Shown in pieces: positions 50,671 to 58,833 of a stretch of DNA of 64,000 bases (the first letter of the stretch is position 1; every line of letters starts with the position of its first letter). The notes beneath the pieces are model-generated. The model had not been told where the DNA came from and ran no database searches. It saw only the letters and a program-made list of their open reading frames with translations. A program made the translations under genes and the position numbers. The stretch comes from Pseudomonas maumuensis (lineage in GTDB: Bacteria > Pseudomonadota > Gammaproteobacteria > Pseudomonadales > Pseudomonadaceae), in contig NZ_CP077077.1 in NCBI RefSeq assembly GCF_019139675.1, positions 1,860,001 to 1,924,000 of the forward strand, written 5' to 3'.

Positions 50671-52113
50671 ATGACCAACCTGCTGCTGTACCAGCGCATT
50701 GCCCAGCAACTGGCCGATGACATCCGTCGAGGCGTCTACCAGCCCGGGGAGCGGGTGCCGTCGGTGCGCAAGATGAGCGCGCAGCTCAATGTCAGCCATG
50801 CCACCGTGCTGCAGGCCTACGCCAATCTCGAGGATCAGGGCCTGATCCGTGCCCGGCCGCAGTCTGGCTACTACGTCCATCAGACCCCGGCACTGACGGC
50901 GCAGACCCCGGATATCGCGCGAGTGGAGCGGCCTGGCCTGGTCACCCGGGCGAGCATCATCCAGCAAGTATTGGTCGAGGCGCGGCGCGATGGGGTTTTC
51001 CCGTTCGGCGCTGCGGTGCCCCATGTCGACTACCTGCCCGTGCGTGCCCTGCACCAACAGTTGGCCAAGGTAACGCGCTTCCACAGCCCGCGTGCCTTCA
51101 GCTACATGTTCAGCCCGGGTTTCGAGCCATTGCGCCGGCAGATCGCCATTCGCATGCGTGACGCCGGCGTACTGGTCGATCCGCGTGAAGTGGTGGTGAC
51201 TCACGGCTGCGTCGATGCCCTGCAGATGGCGCTGCGGGTGTTGACCCGACCGGGCGACCTGATCGCGGCCGAGTCGCCCACTTACTATGGCCTGCTGCAG
51301 CTGGCCGACCTGCTGGGGCTCAAGGTCATCGAGATTCCCAGTGACCCGTCGACCGGCATCAGTTTGGAGGCCCTGCAACTGGCCGCCAACCAGTGGTCGA
51401 TCAAGGCGCTGGTGTTGACGGCGCGCTTGAGCAACCCTTTGGGCGGCACTATCCCCGAGGAACGCCAGAAACAGTTGCTGCGCCTGGCCTCGGACTTCGA
51501 CATACAGATCGTCGAGGACGACATCTATGGCGAGCTGATGTTCGAGCAGGGGCGCACCAAGGCGCTCAAGGCGTTCGATCGCCTCGACCGGGTGATCTAC
51601 TGTTCGAGCTTTTCCAAGACCCTGTCGCCTGGGGTGCGGGTCGGCTGGATGATCGCTGGGCGTTACCAGGACGAGATCCAGCGCCTGCAGACCTTCACCA
51701 CGCACTCGGCCTGCAGTGTCACGCAGATGGCAGTGGCTGCCTATCTGGAGAACGGCGGCTACGACCGTCACCTGCGCTACATTCGCCAGGAGTATCGCAA
51801 GAACCTCAGTGCCTACCAGCTGGCGGTGCAGCAGCATTTCCCGGAGGGCACCCAGATGACCCGGCCTACAGGGGGCTTCATTCTTTGGGTCAGTCTGCCG
51901 GGGCGGGTCAATACCCAGGAGCTGCACGTGCGGGCGCTGGAGCAGGGGATCAGTATCGCGCCGGGGCTGATTTTCAGTAATACGGAGCAGTTCAACCACT
52001 GTATCCGGCTTAATTGCGGCATTCCCTGGAATCGCGAGGCGGAGCGCGCGGTGATGACCCTGGGGCTGTTGGCCCAACAATTGTGCCGCGAGCCGACAGG
52101 TTCACTTCTGTAG
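50671..52113 (+). CDS. MocR-type regulator (GntR DNA-binding plus aminotransferase domain)
   Basis: 480-residue fusion: GntR winged helix at ~1-75 (GERVPSVRKMSAQLNVSHATV) joined to a class I/II aminotransferase fold with the PLP lysine in YCSSFSKTLSPGVRVGW, TARLSNPLGG and IVEDDIYGELMF. Such proteins sense PLP or amino-acid derivatives and control nearby genes. ATG at 50671 (MTNLLLYQRIA) is chosen because the helix-turn-helix begins right after it; the frame is open back to 50623. No obvious metabolic target adjoins it, so the regulon is unknown. Confidence 0.88.
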   Translation: MTNLLLYQRIAQQLADDIRRGVYQPGERVPSVRKMSAQLNVSHATVLQAYANLEDQGLIRARPQSGYYVHQTPALTAQTPDIARVERPGLVTRASIIQQVLVEARRDGVFPFGAAVPHVDYLPVRALHQQLAKVTRFHSPRAFSYMFSPGFEPLRRQIAIRMRDAGVLVDPREVVVTHGCVDALQMALRVLTRPGDLIAAESPTYYGLLQLADLLGLKVIEIPSDPSTGISLEALQLAANQWSIKALVLTARLSNPLGGTIPEERQKQLLRLASDFDIQIVEDDIYGELMFEQGRTKALKAFDRLDRVIYCSSFSKTLSPGVRVGWMIAGRYQDEIQRLQTFTTHSACSVTQMAVAAYLENGGYDRHLRYIRQEYRKNLSAYQLAVQQHFPEGTQMTRPTGGFILWVSLPGRVNTQELHVRALEQGISIAPGLIFSNTEQFNHCIRLNCGIPWNREAERAVMTLGLLAQQLCREPTGSLL

Positions 52114-52175
52114 GCTTGTCAGATGAGCGGGGAACAGGGAGCATACGCGTTTTGCAGCTTACGCTCCCGGTACCC

Positions 52176-52634
52176 ATGAACCTGTTTCGTCCTCTTGTCA
52201 TTGCCTTGTGTTGCGCGTTGCCTTGGCTGCTGGCCGGGGCGGTGCAGGCTGCCGAGCCTGCTGCCAAGGCGCAGGCGGCGCCCAAGTCGGCGGCCAAGGT
52301 TGTAGCCAAGCCCAAACCAAAGGCCAAACCAAAGGCCAAGCCCAAGGTGAAGGCCAAGCCTGTCAGCAAGGCTGTCGCGAAACCGCTGCCCAAGCCGAAG
52401 ATCGACCTGAGCCTGCCGAGTGAGATGGTCAGGCATCTCGAGCCGGACCTGGGTGATGGGCCGGTGGTGCGCAAGCCGCTGCTGCCGTCGATGTTCCCCA
52501 CCAAGCCGGAATCCGACAGCAGCCCGTTCCAGCTCAACGGCCGGCTGATCAGCAACGAAATGCAGCTGCAGTTGCGCAACGACAGCCGGCGCGACGTCGA
52601 CGGCGCGGCGATCGATTTCGAATTCCGCAACTGA
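52176..52634 (+). CDS. Lys/Pro/Ala-rich exported protein
   Basis: 152-residue hypothetical protein. Signal peptide at 1-25 (VIALCCALPWLLAG ... VQA-AE), then a strongly repetitive Lys/Ala/Pro segment (residues ~28-70, units such as KPKAKPKA), then a compact C-terminal part (LNGRLISNEMQLQLRN ... FEFRN). The basic repeat could bind acidic cell-wall polymers or nucleic acid. ATG at 52176 is chosen because the signal peptide follows directly; ribosome site is weak. Similar entries are sometimes mis-annotated as translation initiation factor because of the repeat. Function unknown. Confidence 0.65.
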   Translation: MNLFRPLVIALCCALPWLLAGAVQAAEPAAKAQAAPKSAAKVVAKPKPKAKPKAKPKVKAKPVSKAVAKPLPKPKIDLSLPSEMVRHLEPDLGDGPVVRKPLLPSMFPTKPESDSSPFQLNGRLISNEMQLQLRNDSRRDVDGAAIDFEFRN

Positions 52635-52672
52635 CTGCCTGGTCACGGTCTTTTTCATTCGCTCGGCAATTT

Positions 52673-52686
52673 CAAACAAATGTTTG
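52673..52686. promoter_or_regulatory. PsrA-type operator upstream of the YkgJ/START genes
   Basis: CAAAC-N4-GTTTG within a longer dyad (TCAAAC-N4-GTTTGA). Same half-sites and spacer length as the box at etfD, 56 bases before the first gene. Confidence 0.65.
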
Positions 52687-52741
52687 AGCGGTTAGTATCC
52701 AGGGACGTTCGTCCCGTTTTGCTCCTGGGAGTCCTGTTGTC

Positions 52742-52996
52742 ATGAAATGCCGCGAGGGCTGCGGTGCCTGCTGCATCGCCCCGTCCATCAGTTCGCCTAT
52801 CCCCGGCATGCCGCAGGGCAAGCCGGCCGGCGAACGTTGCCTGCACCTGAATGTCGAAAATCTCTGTGCGCTGTTCGGCAAGCCCGAGCGACCGCAGGTG
52901 TGTGGCGGCTTCAAGGCGGAAGTGGATATTTGTGGCAACGATCGTGACGAGGCCATTCGCGTCATCGGGTGGCTGGAGCAGATGACGGCGGCGTGA
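52742..52996 (+). CDS. YkgJ-family cysteine-cluster protein
   Basis: 84-residue soluble protein with a conserved cysteine cluster (MKCREGCGACC at the start, then RCLHL, LCALFG, QVCGGF and DICG) thought to bind zinc or an iron-sulfur cluster. Complete relative to the short YkgJ form. Start ATG has GGGAG about ten bases upstream. Directly precedes the START-domain gene, 30 bases apart, and is likely co-transcribed. Function is not known. Confidence 0.85.
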   Translation: MKCREGCGACCIAPSISSPIPGMPQGKPAGERCLHLNVENLCALFGKPERPQVCGGFKAEVDICGNDRDEAIRVIGWLEQMTAA

Positions 52997-53026
52997 CAGG
53001 TTGGATCCTCGACAACAAGGAACAAG

Positions 53027-53635
53027 ATGATGAGATCGATCAAGCGTATTGCACTGCTGTGTGGCATGGGTGTCGTGCTGGCACCGACGGCCTGGGCAGA
53101 GAACTGGCAGGTGGCCAAGGACGAGGAGGGGATCAAGGTGTCTCTCAGCGAGGTCGCCGGTTCCAAGTACAAGGCCTACCGAGGCGTGGCGGTGATCAAG
53201 GCGCCGTTGGCCAAGGTCAAGGCATTGCAGGAAGACGTGGTGGGGGCCTGCGCCTGGATCCACGAGTGCAAGTCGCAGAAACTGCTCAAGAGCGAGGGCG
53301 ACCAGAGCTGGACCTACACCCAGTTCAATACCCCCTGGCCGGTGACGCCACGGGATTCGATCCTGCATGTGACCACTGTCCAGGAGGCTGATGGCAGCCT
53401 GACCCGCAAGCTTGAGGGGCAGCCGAAGTATCTGCCGGAGGAAAAGGGCTTTGTGCGCGTCGCCCAGGTAGAGGGCTTCTGGAAGCTGGTGCCCAAGGGC
53501 GACAGCACCGAGGTGACCTATCAGGTGCATACCGAGCCGGGTGGCAGCGTGCCGTCCTGGCTGGCCAACAAGTTCGTGGTAGATGCGCCGTTCAATACCC
53601 TGAAGGGGTTGAAGGAGCGTGCCGAGAAGCAGTGA
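53027..53635 (+). CDS. Exported START-domain lipid-binding protein
   Basis: 202-residue protein: signal peptide 1-24 (TAWA-EN) and a START fold covering the rest (DEEGIKVSLSEVAGSKYKAYRG, ACAWIHECKS, PRDSILHVTT, EGFWKLVPKG, VPSWLANKFVVDAPF). START domains hold a lipid in a closed pocket; the bacterial periplasmic versions are poorly studied. ATG at 53027 follows AAGGAAC; ATG at 53030 is equally possible. Ends before a strong terminator. Confidence 0.88.
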   Translation: MMRSIKRIALLCGMGVVLAPTAWAENWQVAKDEEGIKVSLSEVAGSKYKAYRGVAVIKAPLAKVKALQEDVVGACAWIHECKSQKLLKSEGDQSWTYTQFNTPWPVTPRDSILHVTTVQEADGSLTRKLEGQPKYLPEEKGFVRVAQVEGFWKLVPKGDSTEVTYQVHTEPGGSVPSWLANKFVVDAPFNTLKGLKERAEKQ

Positions 53636-53660
53636 TCGGTGCCGGCAACGCAGAAACAAG

Positions 53661-53686
53661 AAAGGCTGCCCGAGGGCAGCCTTTTT
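53661..53686. terminator. Bidirectional terminator between START gene and gltA
   Basis: AAAGGCTGCCC, a GAG loop, GGGCAGCCTTT and a T-run. Serves the rightward START gene and the leftward gltA, 18 bases from the gltA stop. Confidence 0.92.
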
Positions 53687-53704
53687 GCGTTCGGCCAGTA
53701 AGGC

Positions 53705-54994
53705 TTACTTGCGGTCTTGCAGGGTCACGATGTCGCGCTGCTCGTAGCCGGTGTACAGCTGGCGCGGACGGCCGATCTTGTACGGGCTGGAGAGCATTTC
53801 CTTCCAGTGCGAGATCCAGCCGACGGTCCGCGCCAGGGCGAAGATCACGGTGAACATGCTGGTCGGAATGCCAATGGCCTTGAGGATGATGCCCGAGTAG
53901 AAGTCGACGTTCGGGTACAGCGAGCGCTCGACGAAGTACGGATCGGTCAGGGCGATCTCTTCCAGGCGCATTGCCAGTTCCAGCTGCGGGTCGTTCTTGA
54001 TGCCCAGCTCGCTGAGCACTTCATCGCAGGTCTTCTTCATCACGGTGGCGCGCGGGTCGCGGTTCTTGTACACGCGGTGACCGAAGCCCATGAGCTTGAA
54101 CGGGTCGTTCTTGTCCTTGGCCTTGGCGATGAACTTGTCGATGTTCGAGACATCGCCGATTTCATCGAGCATGGTCAGTACGGCTTCGTTCGCACCGCCG
54201 TGGGCTGGGCCCCACAGTGCGGCGATGCCGGCAGCGATACAGGCGAACGGGTTGGCACCCGAGGAGCCCGCCAGACGTACGGTGGAGGTGGAGGCGTTCT
54301 GCTCGTGGTCGGCGTGGAGGATGAAGATCCGGTCCATCGCCTTGGCCAGCACCGGGCTGATCGGTTTGATCTCGCACGGGGTGTTGAACATCATGTGCAG
54401 GAAATTTTCCGCGTACGACAGGTCGTTGCGCGGGTACATCATGGGCTGGCCCATGGAGTACTTGTAGACCATCGCGGCCAGGGTCGGCATTTTTGCGACC
54501 AGGCGTACCGCGGAGATTTCGCGGTGCTGCGGGTTATTGATGTCCAACGAGTCGTGATAGAACGCCGACAGGGCGCCGACCACGCCGCACATCACCGCCA
54601 TCGGGTGGGCGTCGCGGCGGAAGCCGTTGAAGAACGACTTCAACTGCTCGTGAACCATGGTGTGGTTCTTCACCGTGCTGACGAACTGGGCCTTCTGCTC
54701 GGCATTCGGCAATTCGCCGTTGAGCAGCAGGTAGCAAGTCTCGAGGTAGTCCGACTGTTCGGCGAGCTGTTCGATGGGGTAGCCGCGGTGCAGCAGCACG
54801 CCCTTGTCGCCGTCGATGTAGGTGATCTTCGACTCGCACGAGGCGGTCGCCATGAAACCAGGGTCGAAGGTGAAGTGGCCGGATGCCCCCAACCCGCGGA
54901 CGTCGATAACATCGGGACCAACGGTGCCGGTTAAAATGGGCAGCTCGACGGGGGCAGCGCCCTCGATGATCAACTGCGCTTTTTTGTCAGCCAT
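53705..54994 (-). CDS. gltA: Citrate synthase
   Basis: Type II citrate synthase of 429 residues, condensing acetyl-CoA and oxaloacetate at the entry of the TCA cycle. Catalytic and signature segments visible: [38 protein letters not shown]. Faces away from the sdh-suc operon, the standard Pseudomonas layout. Good -35/-10 promoter upstream on the minus strand. Confidence 0.97.
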   Translation of the reverse strand: MADKKAQLIIEGAAPVELPILTGTVGPDVIDVRGLGASGHFTFDPGFMATASCESKITYIDGDKGVLLHRGYPIEQLAEQSDYLETCYLLLNGELPNAEQKAQFVSTVKNHTMVHEQLKSFFNGFRRDAHPMAVMCGVVGALSAFYHDSLDINNPQHREISAVRLVAKMPTLAAMVYKYSMGQPMMYPRNDLSYAENFLHMMFNTPCEIKPISPVLAKAMDRIFILHADHEQNASTSTVRLAGSSGANPFACIAAGIAALWGPAHGGANEAVLTMLDEIGDVSNIDKFIAKAKDKNDPFKLMGFGHRVYKNRDPRATVMKKTCDEVLSELGIKNDPQLELAMRLEEIALTDPYFVERSLYPNVDFYSGIILKAIGIPTSMFTVIFALARTVGWISHWKEMLSSPYKIGRPRQLYTGYEQRDIVTLQDRK

Positions 54995-55052
54995 GTGGCC
55001 TCCTATTAATGCTTGAAATCATCAGACAGACCCCCCACGCAGGGCCCGCACC

Positions 55053-55080
55053 ACTATAGAGGGATAAATTCGAATGTCAA
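55053..55080 (-). promoter_or_regulatory. gltA promoter
   Basis: On the minus strand TTGACA (55080-55075), 16 bases, TATAGT (55058-55053). Near-consensus vegetative promoter. Confidence 0.8.
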
Positions 55081-55194
55081 TTTGCCTAAAGGCTGGTTGA
55101 AACGCCCTCTGAGGCCTGATTTTTCACGAAATTCTCGCCCGTTTACGCCTTTTGCTCACTAAAGGCAATGCGCTATTTGGGCTAGCCCCTCACG

Positions 55195-55223
55195 TTGTCA
55201 TAAGCAGCCTAACTGTCTATACT
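55195..55223 (+). promoter_or_regulatory. sdhCDAB promoter
   Basis: TTGTCA (55195-55200), 17 bases, TATACT (55218-55223). Near-consensus vegetative promoter about 125 bases before the sdhC start. Confidence 0.8.
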
Positions 55224-55346
55224 CGGCAGCCGACTCTCAGGGGCTTTCAAGCCCGCCCTGCTGGGTGTCGTCGCTCTCCTGGGTGGTGGGTACCTGACCA
55301 GTACACTTACCAACAACTTTGCCCTGTTAGCTAGGGGCTCTTCAGT

Positions 55347-55733
55347 GTGAAAAAAGCCGTGAAAAGCCAACGACCTGTAAACCTAGACCTAAGGACCATC
55401 AAACTCCCGATCACCGCGTACACGTCCATTCTTCACCGTATCTCCGGCGTCATCCTCTTCCTCGGTCTTGCCATCATGCTCTACGCATTGGGCAAGTCGC
55501 TGGGTTCGGAGGAAGGCTTTGCCGAGGTGAAGGCGTGTCTGACCAGTCCGCTGGCCAAACTGGTGACCTGGGGCCTGCTGTCCGGCCTGCTGTATCACCT
55601 CGTGGCAGGTGTGCGCCACCTGATCATGGACATGGGTGTCGGTGAGACGCTGGAAGGCGGCAAGCTGGGCTCGAAAATCGTGATCGTCATCTCCGTGGTG
55701 CTGATCGTTCTGGCAGGAGTTTGGGTATGGTAA
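55347..55733 (+). CDS. sdhC: Succinate dehydrogenase cytochrome b556 subunit
   Basis: Membrane anchor of complex II, 128 residues with three helices and heme-binding SILHRISGVILF and LYHLVAGVRHLIMD (axial His). Starts with GTG at 55347; a second in-frame GTG four codons on (KSQRPVNLDL) is an alternative. First gene of sdhCDAB-sucAB-lpdG; its end overlaps sdhD. Confidence 0.93.
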   Translation: MKKAVKSQRPVNLDLRTIKLPITAYTSILHRISGVILFLGLAIMLYALGKSLGSEEGFAEVKACLTSPLAKLVTWGLLSGLLYHLVAGVRHLIMDMGVGETLEGGKLGSKIVIVISVVLIVLAGVWVW

Positions 55734-56095
55734 CTAACGTCACGAACCTGTCGCGTTCGGGCCTCTACGACTGGATGGCGCAGCGCGTCTCGGCGGTCGT
55801 TCTCGCGGCTTACTTCATCTTCCTGATCGGCTACCTCGCCGCCCACCCGGGCATCGACTACGCCCAGTGGCACGCTCTGTTCACCAACAACGCGATGCGC
55901 ATCTTCAGTCTGCTGGCCCTCGTTGCCCTGGGCGCCCACGCCTGGGTCGGCATGTGGACCATTGCCACCGACTACCTGACGCCGATGGCGTTCGGCAAGT
56001 CGGCGACTGCGATTCGTTTCCTGTTCCAGGCGGTATGCGGCGTAGCGATGTTCGCTTACTTCGTCTGGGGTGTGCAGATTCTCTGGGGTATCTGA
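55727..56095 (+). CDS. sdhD: Succinate dehydrogenase membrane anchor subunit
   Basis: 122-residue second anchor with three helices; quinone/heme motif GLYDWMAQRVSAVVLAAY and HAWVGMWTIATDY (conserved Asp-Tyr) visible. ATG at 55727 has AGGAG seven bases upstream and overlaps the sdhC stop. Confidence 0.93.
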   Translation: MVTNVTNLSRSGLYDWMAQRVSAVVLAAYFIFLIGYLAAHPGIDYAQWHALFTNNAMRIFSLLALVALGAHAWVGMWTIATDYLTPMAFGKSATAIRFLFQAVCGVAMFAYFVWGVQILWGI

Positions 56096-56098
56096 TTC

Positions 56099-57871
56099 AT
56101 GGCTAACATTCCAACGATTTCCTTCGACGCCATCATCATCGGTGGTGGCGGCGCCGGCATGCGCGCAGCACTGCAACTGGCTCAAGGCGGCCACAAGACC
56201 GCCGTAGTCACCAAGGTGTTCCCGACCCGTTCGCATACCGTTTCCGCCCAGGGCGGCATCACCTGCGCCATCGCTTCGGCCGACCCGAACGACGACTGGC
56301 GCTGGCACATGTACGATACCGTCAAGGGTTCCGACTACATCGGTGACCAGGACGCTATCGAGTACATGTGTCAGGAAGGCCCGGCCGCGGTCTTCGAGCT
56401 GGATCACATGGGCCTGCCGTTCTCGCGTACCGAAACCGGTCGTATCTACCAGCGTCCGTTCGGTGGCCAGTCCAAGGACTTCGGTAAGGGCGGCCAGGCT
56501 GCCCGTACCTGCGCAGCCTCCGACCGTACCGGTCACGCGCTGCTGCACACCCTGTACCAGGGCAACCTGAAGGCAGGCACCACCTTCCTCAACGAGTACT
56601 ACGCCGTTGACCTGGTGAAGAACCAGGACGGCGCGTTCGTCGGTGTGATCGCGATCTGCATCGAAACCGGCGAAACCATGTACATCAAGTCCAAGGCCAC
56701 CGTGCTGGCGACTGGCGGTGCTGGCCGTATCTACGCCTCCACCACCAACGCCCTGATCAATACCGGCGACGGTATCGGCATGGCCCTGCGTGCCGGCGTA
56801 CCGGTGCAGGATATCGAGATGTGGCAGTTCCACCCGACCGGCATCGCCGGCGCTGGTGTACTGGTCACCGAAGGTTGCCGCGGTGAGGGTGGCTACCTGA
56901 TCAACGCCCACGGCGAGCGCTTCATGGAGCGTTACGCGCCGAACGCGAAAGACCTGGCCGGCCGCGACGTGGTCGCCCGTTCCATGGTCAAGGAAATCAT
57001 CGCCGGCAACGGCGTGGGCCCGAACAAGGACCACGTGCTGCTGAAGCTGGATCACCTGGGCGAGGAAGTGCTGCACAGCCGCCTGCCTGGTATCTGCGAG
57101 CTGTCCAAGACCTTCGCCCACGTCGACCCTGTGGTCGCGCCGGTTCCGGTCGTGCCGACCTGCCACTACATGATGGGCGGCGTTGCCACCAACATTCATG
57201 GCCAGGCCATCACCATGGACGCCGAGGGCAAGGACCACATCATCCCGGGCTTGTTCGCCGTGGGCGAAGTGGCCTGCGTATCGGTCCACGGTGCCAACCG
57301 CCTGGGCGGCAACTCGCTGCTCGATCTGGTGGTGTTCGGCCGTGCCGCTGGTCTGCACCTGGAAAAAGCACTGACCGAAGGCGTCGAGTACCGCGATGCC
57401 AGCGACACCGACGTCGATGTTGCCCTGAACCGCCTGAACAAGCTCAACGAGCGTACCAGCGGCGAAGACGTGGCAAGCCTGAAGCGCGAGCTGCAGAGCT
57501 GCATGCAGAACTACTTCGGTGTATTCCGTACCGGCGAATACATGCAGAAGGGTATCGAGCAGCTGGCTGGCCTGCGTGACCGCATCGCCAACGTCAAGAT
57601 CAACGACAAGTCCCAGGCCTTCAACACCGCGCGTATCGAAGCGCTGGAGCTGCAGAACCTGCTGGAAGTCGCCGAAGCTACCGCCATCGCGGCCGAAGCC
57701 CGTAAAGAGTCCCGCGGCGCGCACGCCCGTGAAGACTTCGAAGACCGTGACGACGAGAACTGGCTGTGCCACACCCTGTACTACCCGGGTGAGAAGCGCG
57801 TCGCCAAGCGCGGCGTCAACTTTGCGCCGAAGACAGTTCCTGCCTTCGAACCAAAAGTCCGGACTTACTAA
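56099..57871 (+). CDS. sdhA: Succinate dehydrogenase flavoprotein subunit
   Basis: 590-residue catalytic subunit oxidising succinate to fumarate with covalent [19 protein letters not shown] dinucleotide motif, FAD-linking His in [11 protein letters not shown], active-site HPTGIAGAG and the RGEGGYLIN segment, and the C-terminal [17 protein letters not shown]. Follows sdhD by three bases. Confidence 0.97.
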   Translation: MANIPTISFDAIIIGGGGAGMRAALQLAQGGHKTAVVTKVFPTRSHTVSAQGGITCAIASADPNDDWRWHMYDTVKGSDYIGDQDAIEYMCQEGPAAVFELDHMGLPFSRTETGRIYQRPFGGQSKDFGKGGQAARTCAASDRTGHALLHTLYQGNLKAGTTFLNEYYAVDLVKNQDGAFVGVIAICIETGETMYIKSKATVLATGGAGRIYASTTNALINTGDGIGMALRAGVPVQDIEMWQFHPTGIAGAGVLVTEGCRGEGGYLINAHGERFMERYAPNAKDLAGRDVVARSMVKEIIAGNGVGPNKDHVLLKLDHLGEEVLHSRLPGICELSKTFAHVDPVVAPVPVVPTCHYMMGGVATNIHGQAITMDAEGKDHIIPGLFAVGEVACVSVHGANRLGGNSLLDLVVFGRAAGLHLEKALTEGVEYRDASDTDVDVALNRLNKLNERTSGEDVASLKRELQSCMQNYFGVFRTGEYMQKGIEQLAGLRDRIANVKINDKSQAFNTARIEALELQNLLEVAEATAIAAEARKESRGAHAREDFEDRDDENWLCHTLYYPGEKRVAKRGVNFAPKTVPAFEPKVRTY

Positions 57872-57882
57872 GGGTGGCTGCT

Positions 57883-58587
57883 ATGTTGAAAGTCGAAGTT
57901 TATCGCTACAACCCCGACACCGACTCGGCGCCCAAGATGGAGTCGTTCGACGTCGATACCGGCGGCAAGGACCTGATGGTTCTGGACGTGCTGGCACTGA
58001 TCAAGGAAAAGGACGAGGGCTTCTCGTACCGTCGCTCCTGCCGTGAAGGCGTGTGCGGTTCCGACGGCATGAACATGAACGGCAAGAACGGCCTGGCCTG
58101 CATCACTCCGCTGTCGGGCGTGGTCAAGGGCAACAAGCTGATCCTGCGTCCGCTGCCTGGTCTGCCGGTCATTCGTGACTTGGTGGTCGATATGAGCATC
58201 TTCTACAAGCAGTACGAGAAGGTGAAGCCGTTCCTGCAGAACGATACGCCGGCCCCGGCCATCGAGCGTCTGCAGTCGCCGGAAGACCGCGACAAGCTGG
58301 ACGGTCTGTACGAGTGCATCCTGTGCGCTTGCTGCTCGACCTCCTGCCCGTCGTTCTGGTGGAACCCGGACAAGTTCCTGGGCCCCGCCGCCCTGCTGCA
58401 GGCCTATCGCTTCCTGGCTGACAGCCGTGACACCAAGACTCAGGAGCGCCTGGCGTCCCTGGATGACCCGTTCAGCGTGTTCCGCTGCCGCGGGATCATG
58501 AACTGCGTGAACGTTTGCCCGAAGGGACTGAACCCGACCAAGGCAATCGGCCACGTACGTAACATGCTGCTGCAAAGCGGTACCTGA
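57883..58587 (+). CDS. sdhB: Succinate dehydrogenase iron-sulfur subunit
   Basis: 234-residue subunit carrying three clusters: SCREGVCGSDGMNMNG and LACIT for 2Fe-2S, ECILCACCSTSCPSFWW and CRGIMNCVNVCPKGLNP for 4Fe-4S and 3Fe-4S. ATG at 57883 (MLKVEVYRYNPD) fits the family; the in-frame GTG at 57874 lies inside the probable ribosome site AAGGGTG. Confidence 0.96.
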   Translation: MLKVEVYRYNPDTDSAPKMESFDVDTGGKDLMVLDVLALIKEKDEGFSYRRSCREGVCGSDGMNMNGKNGLACITPLSGVVKGNKLILRPLPGLPVIRDLVVDMSIFYKQYEKVKPFLQNDTPAPAIERLQSPEDRDKLDGLYECILCACCSTSCPSFWWNPDKFLGPAALLQAYRFLADSRDTKTQERLASLDDPFSVFRCRGIMNCVNVCPKGLNPTKAIGHVRNMLLQSGT

Positions 58588-58617
58588 TTCAAAACGTTGT
58601 ACCTGCAGTAAGCCGAG

Positions 58618-58638
58618 GTGCGGGTGGTGAGCCCGCAC
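58618..58638 (+). other. Hairpin in the sdhB-sucA gap
   Basis: GTGCGGG and CCCGCAC (58618-58624, 58632-58638) form a perfect stem around seven bases. No T-run follows, so it is more likely an mRNA-stability or processing element than a terminator. Confidence 0.5.
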
Positions 58639-58710
58639 TGAGGTAAAACCCGAGCAAGGGCCCACAAAGCCCGCGCTCATTACCTATGAAGATATGAGAC
58701 CAGCAGGGGC

Positions 58711-58732
58711 TTTCCGGGCTGGTACCCGGAAA
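58711..58732 (+). other. Second hairpin in the sdhB-sucA gap
   Basis: TTTCCGGG and CCCGGAAA (58711-58718, 58725-58732) pair perfectly around CTGGTA, about 100 bases before sucA. Could stabilise the suc part of the transcript. Confidence 0.5.
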
Positions 58733-58833
58733 ATCAGCAGGATCCAAGTGGCGTGGTTCAGTCGCTGTGTTCGGACTTTTCCAGGTTTGCTGTGGCTCTC
58801 GCCGATCAGTCCCCTAACCGAGGGTGACCAAGC

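Larger units (their letters stand above)
54995..55346. other. gltA-sdhC divergent promoter region (352 bases)
   Basis: Carries a vegetative promoter for each side: gltA (55053-55080, minus) and sdhC (55195-55223, plus). The gltA leader is about 55 bases; the sdhC leader is about 120 bases and contains CA-rich stretches (ACCAACAAC) of the sort bound by Hfq/Crc, a weak indication only. No gene seen. Confidence 0.75.
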
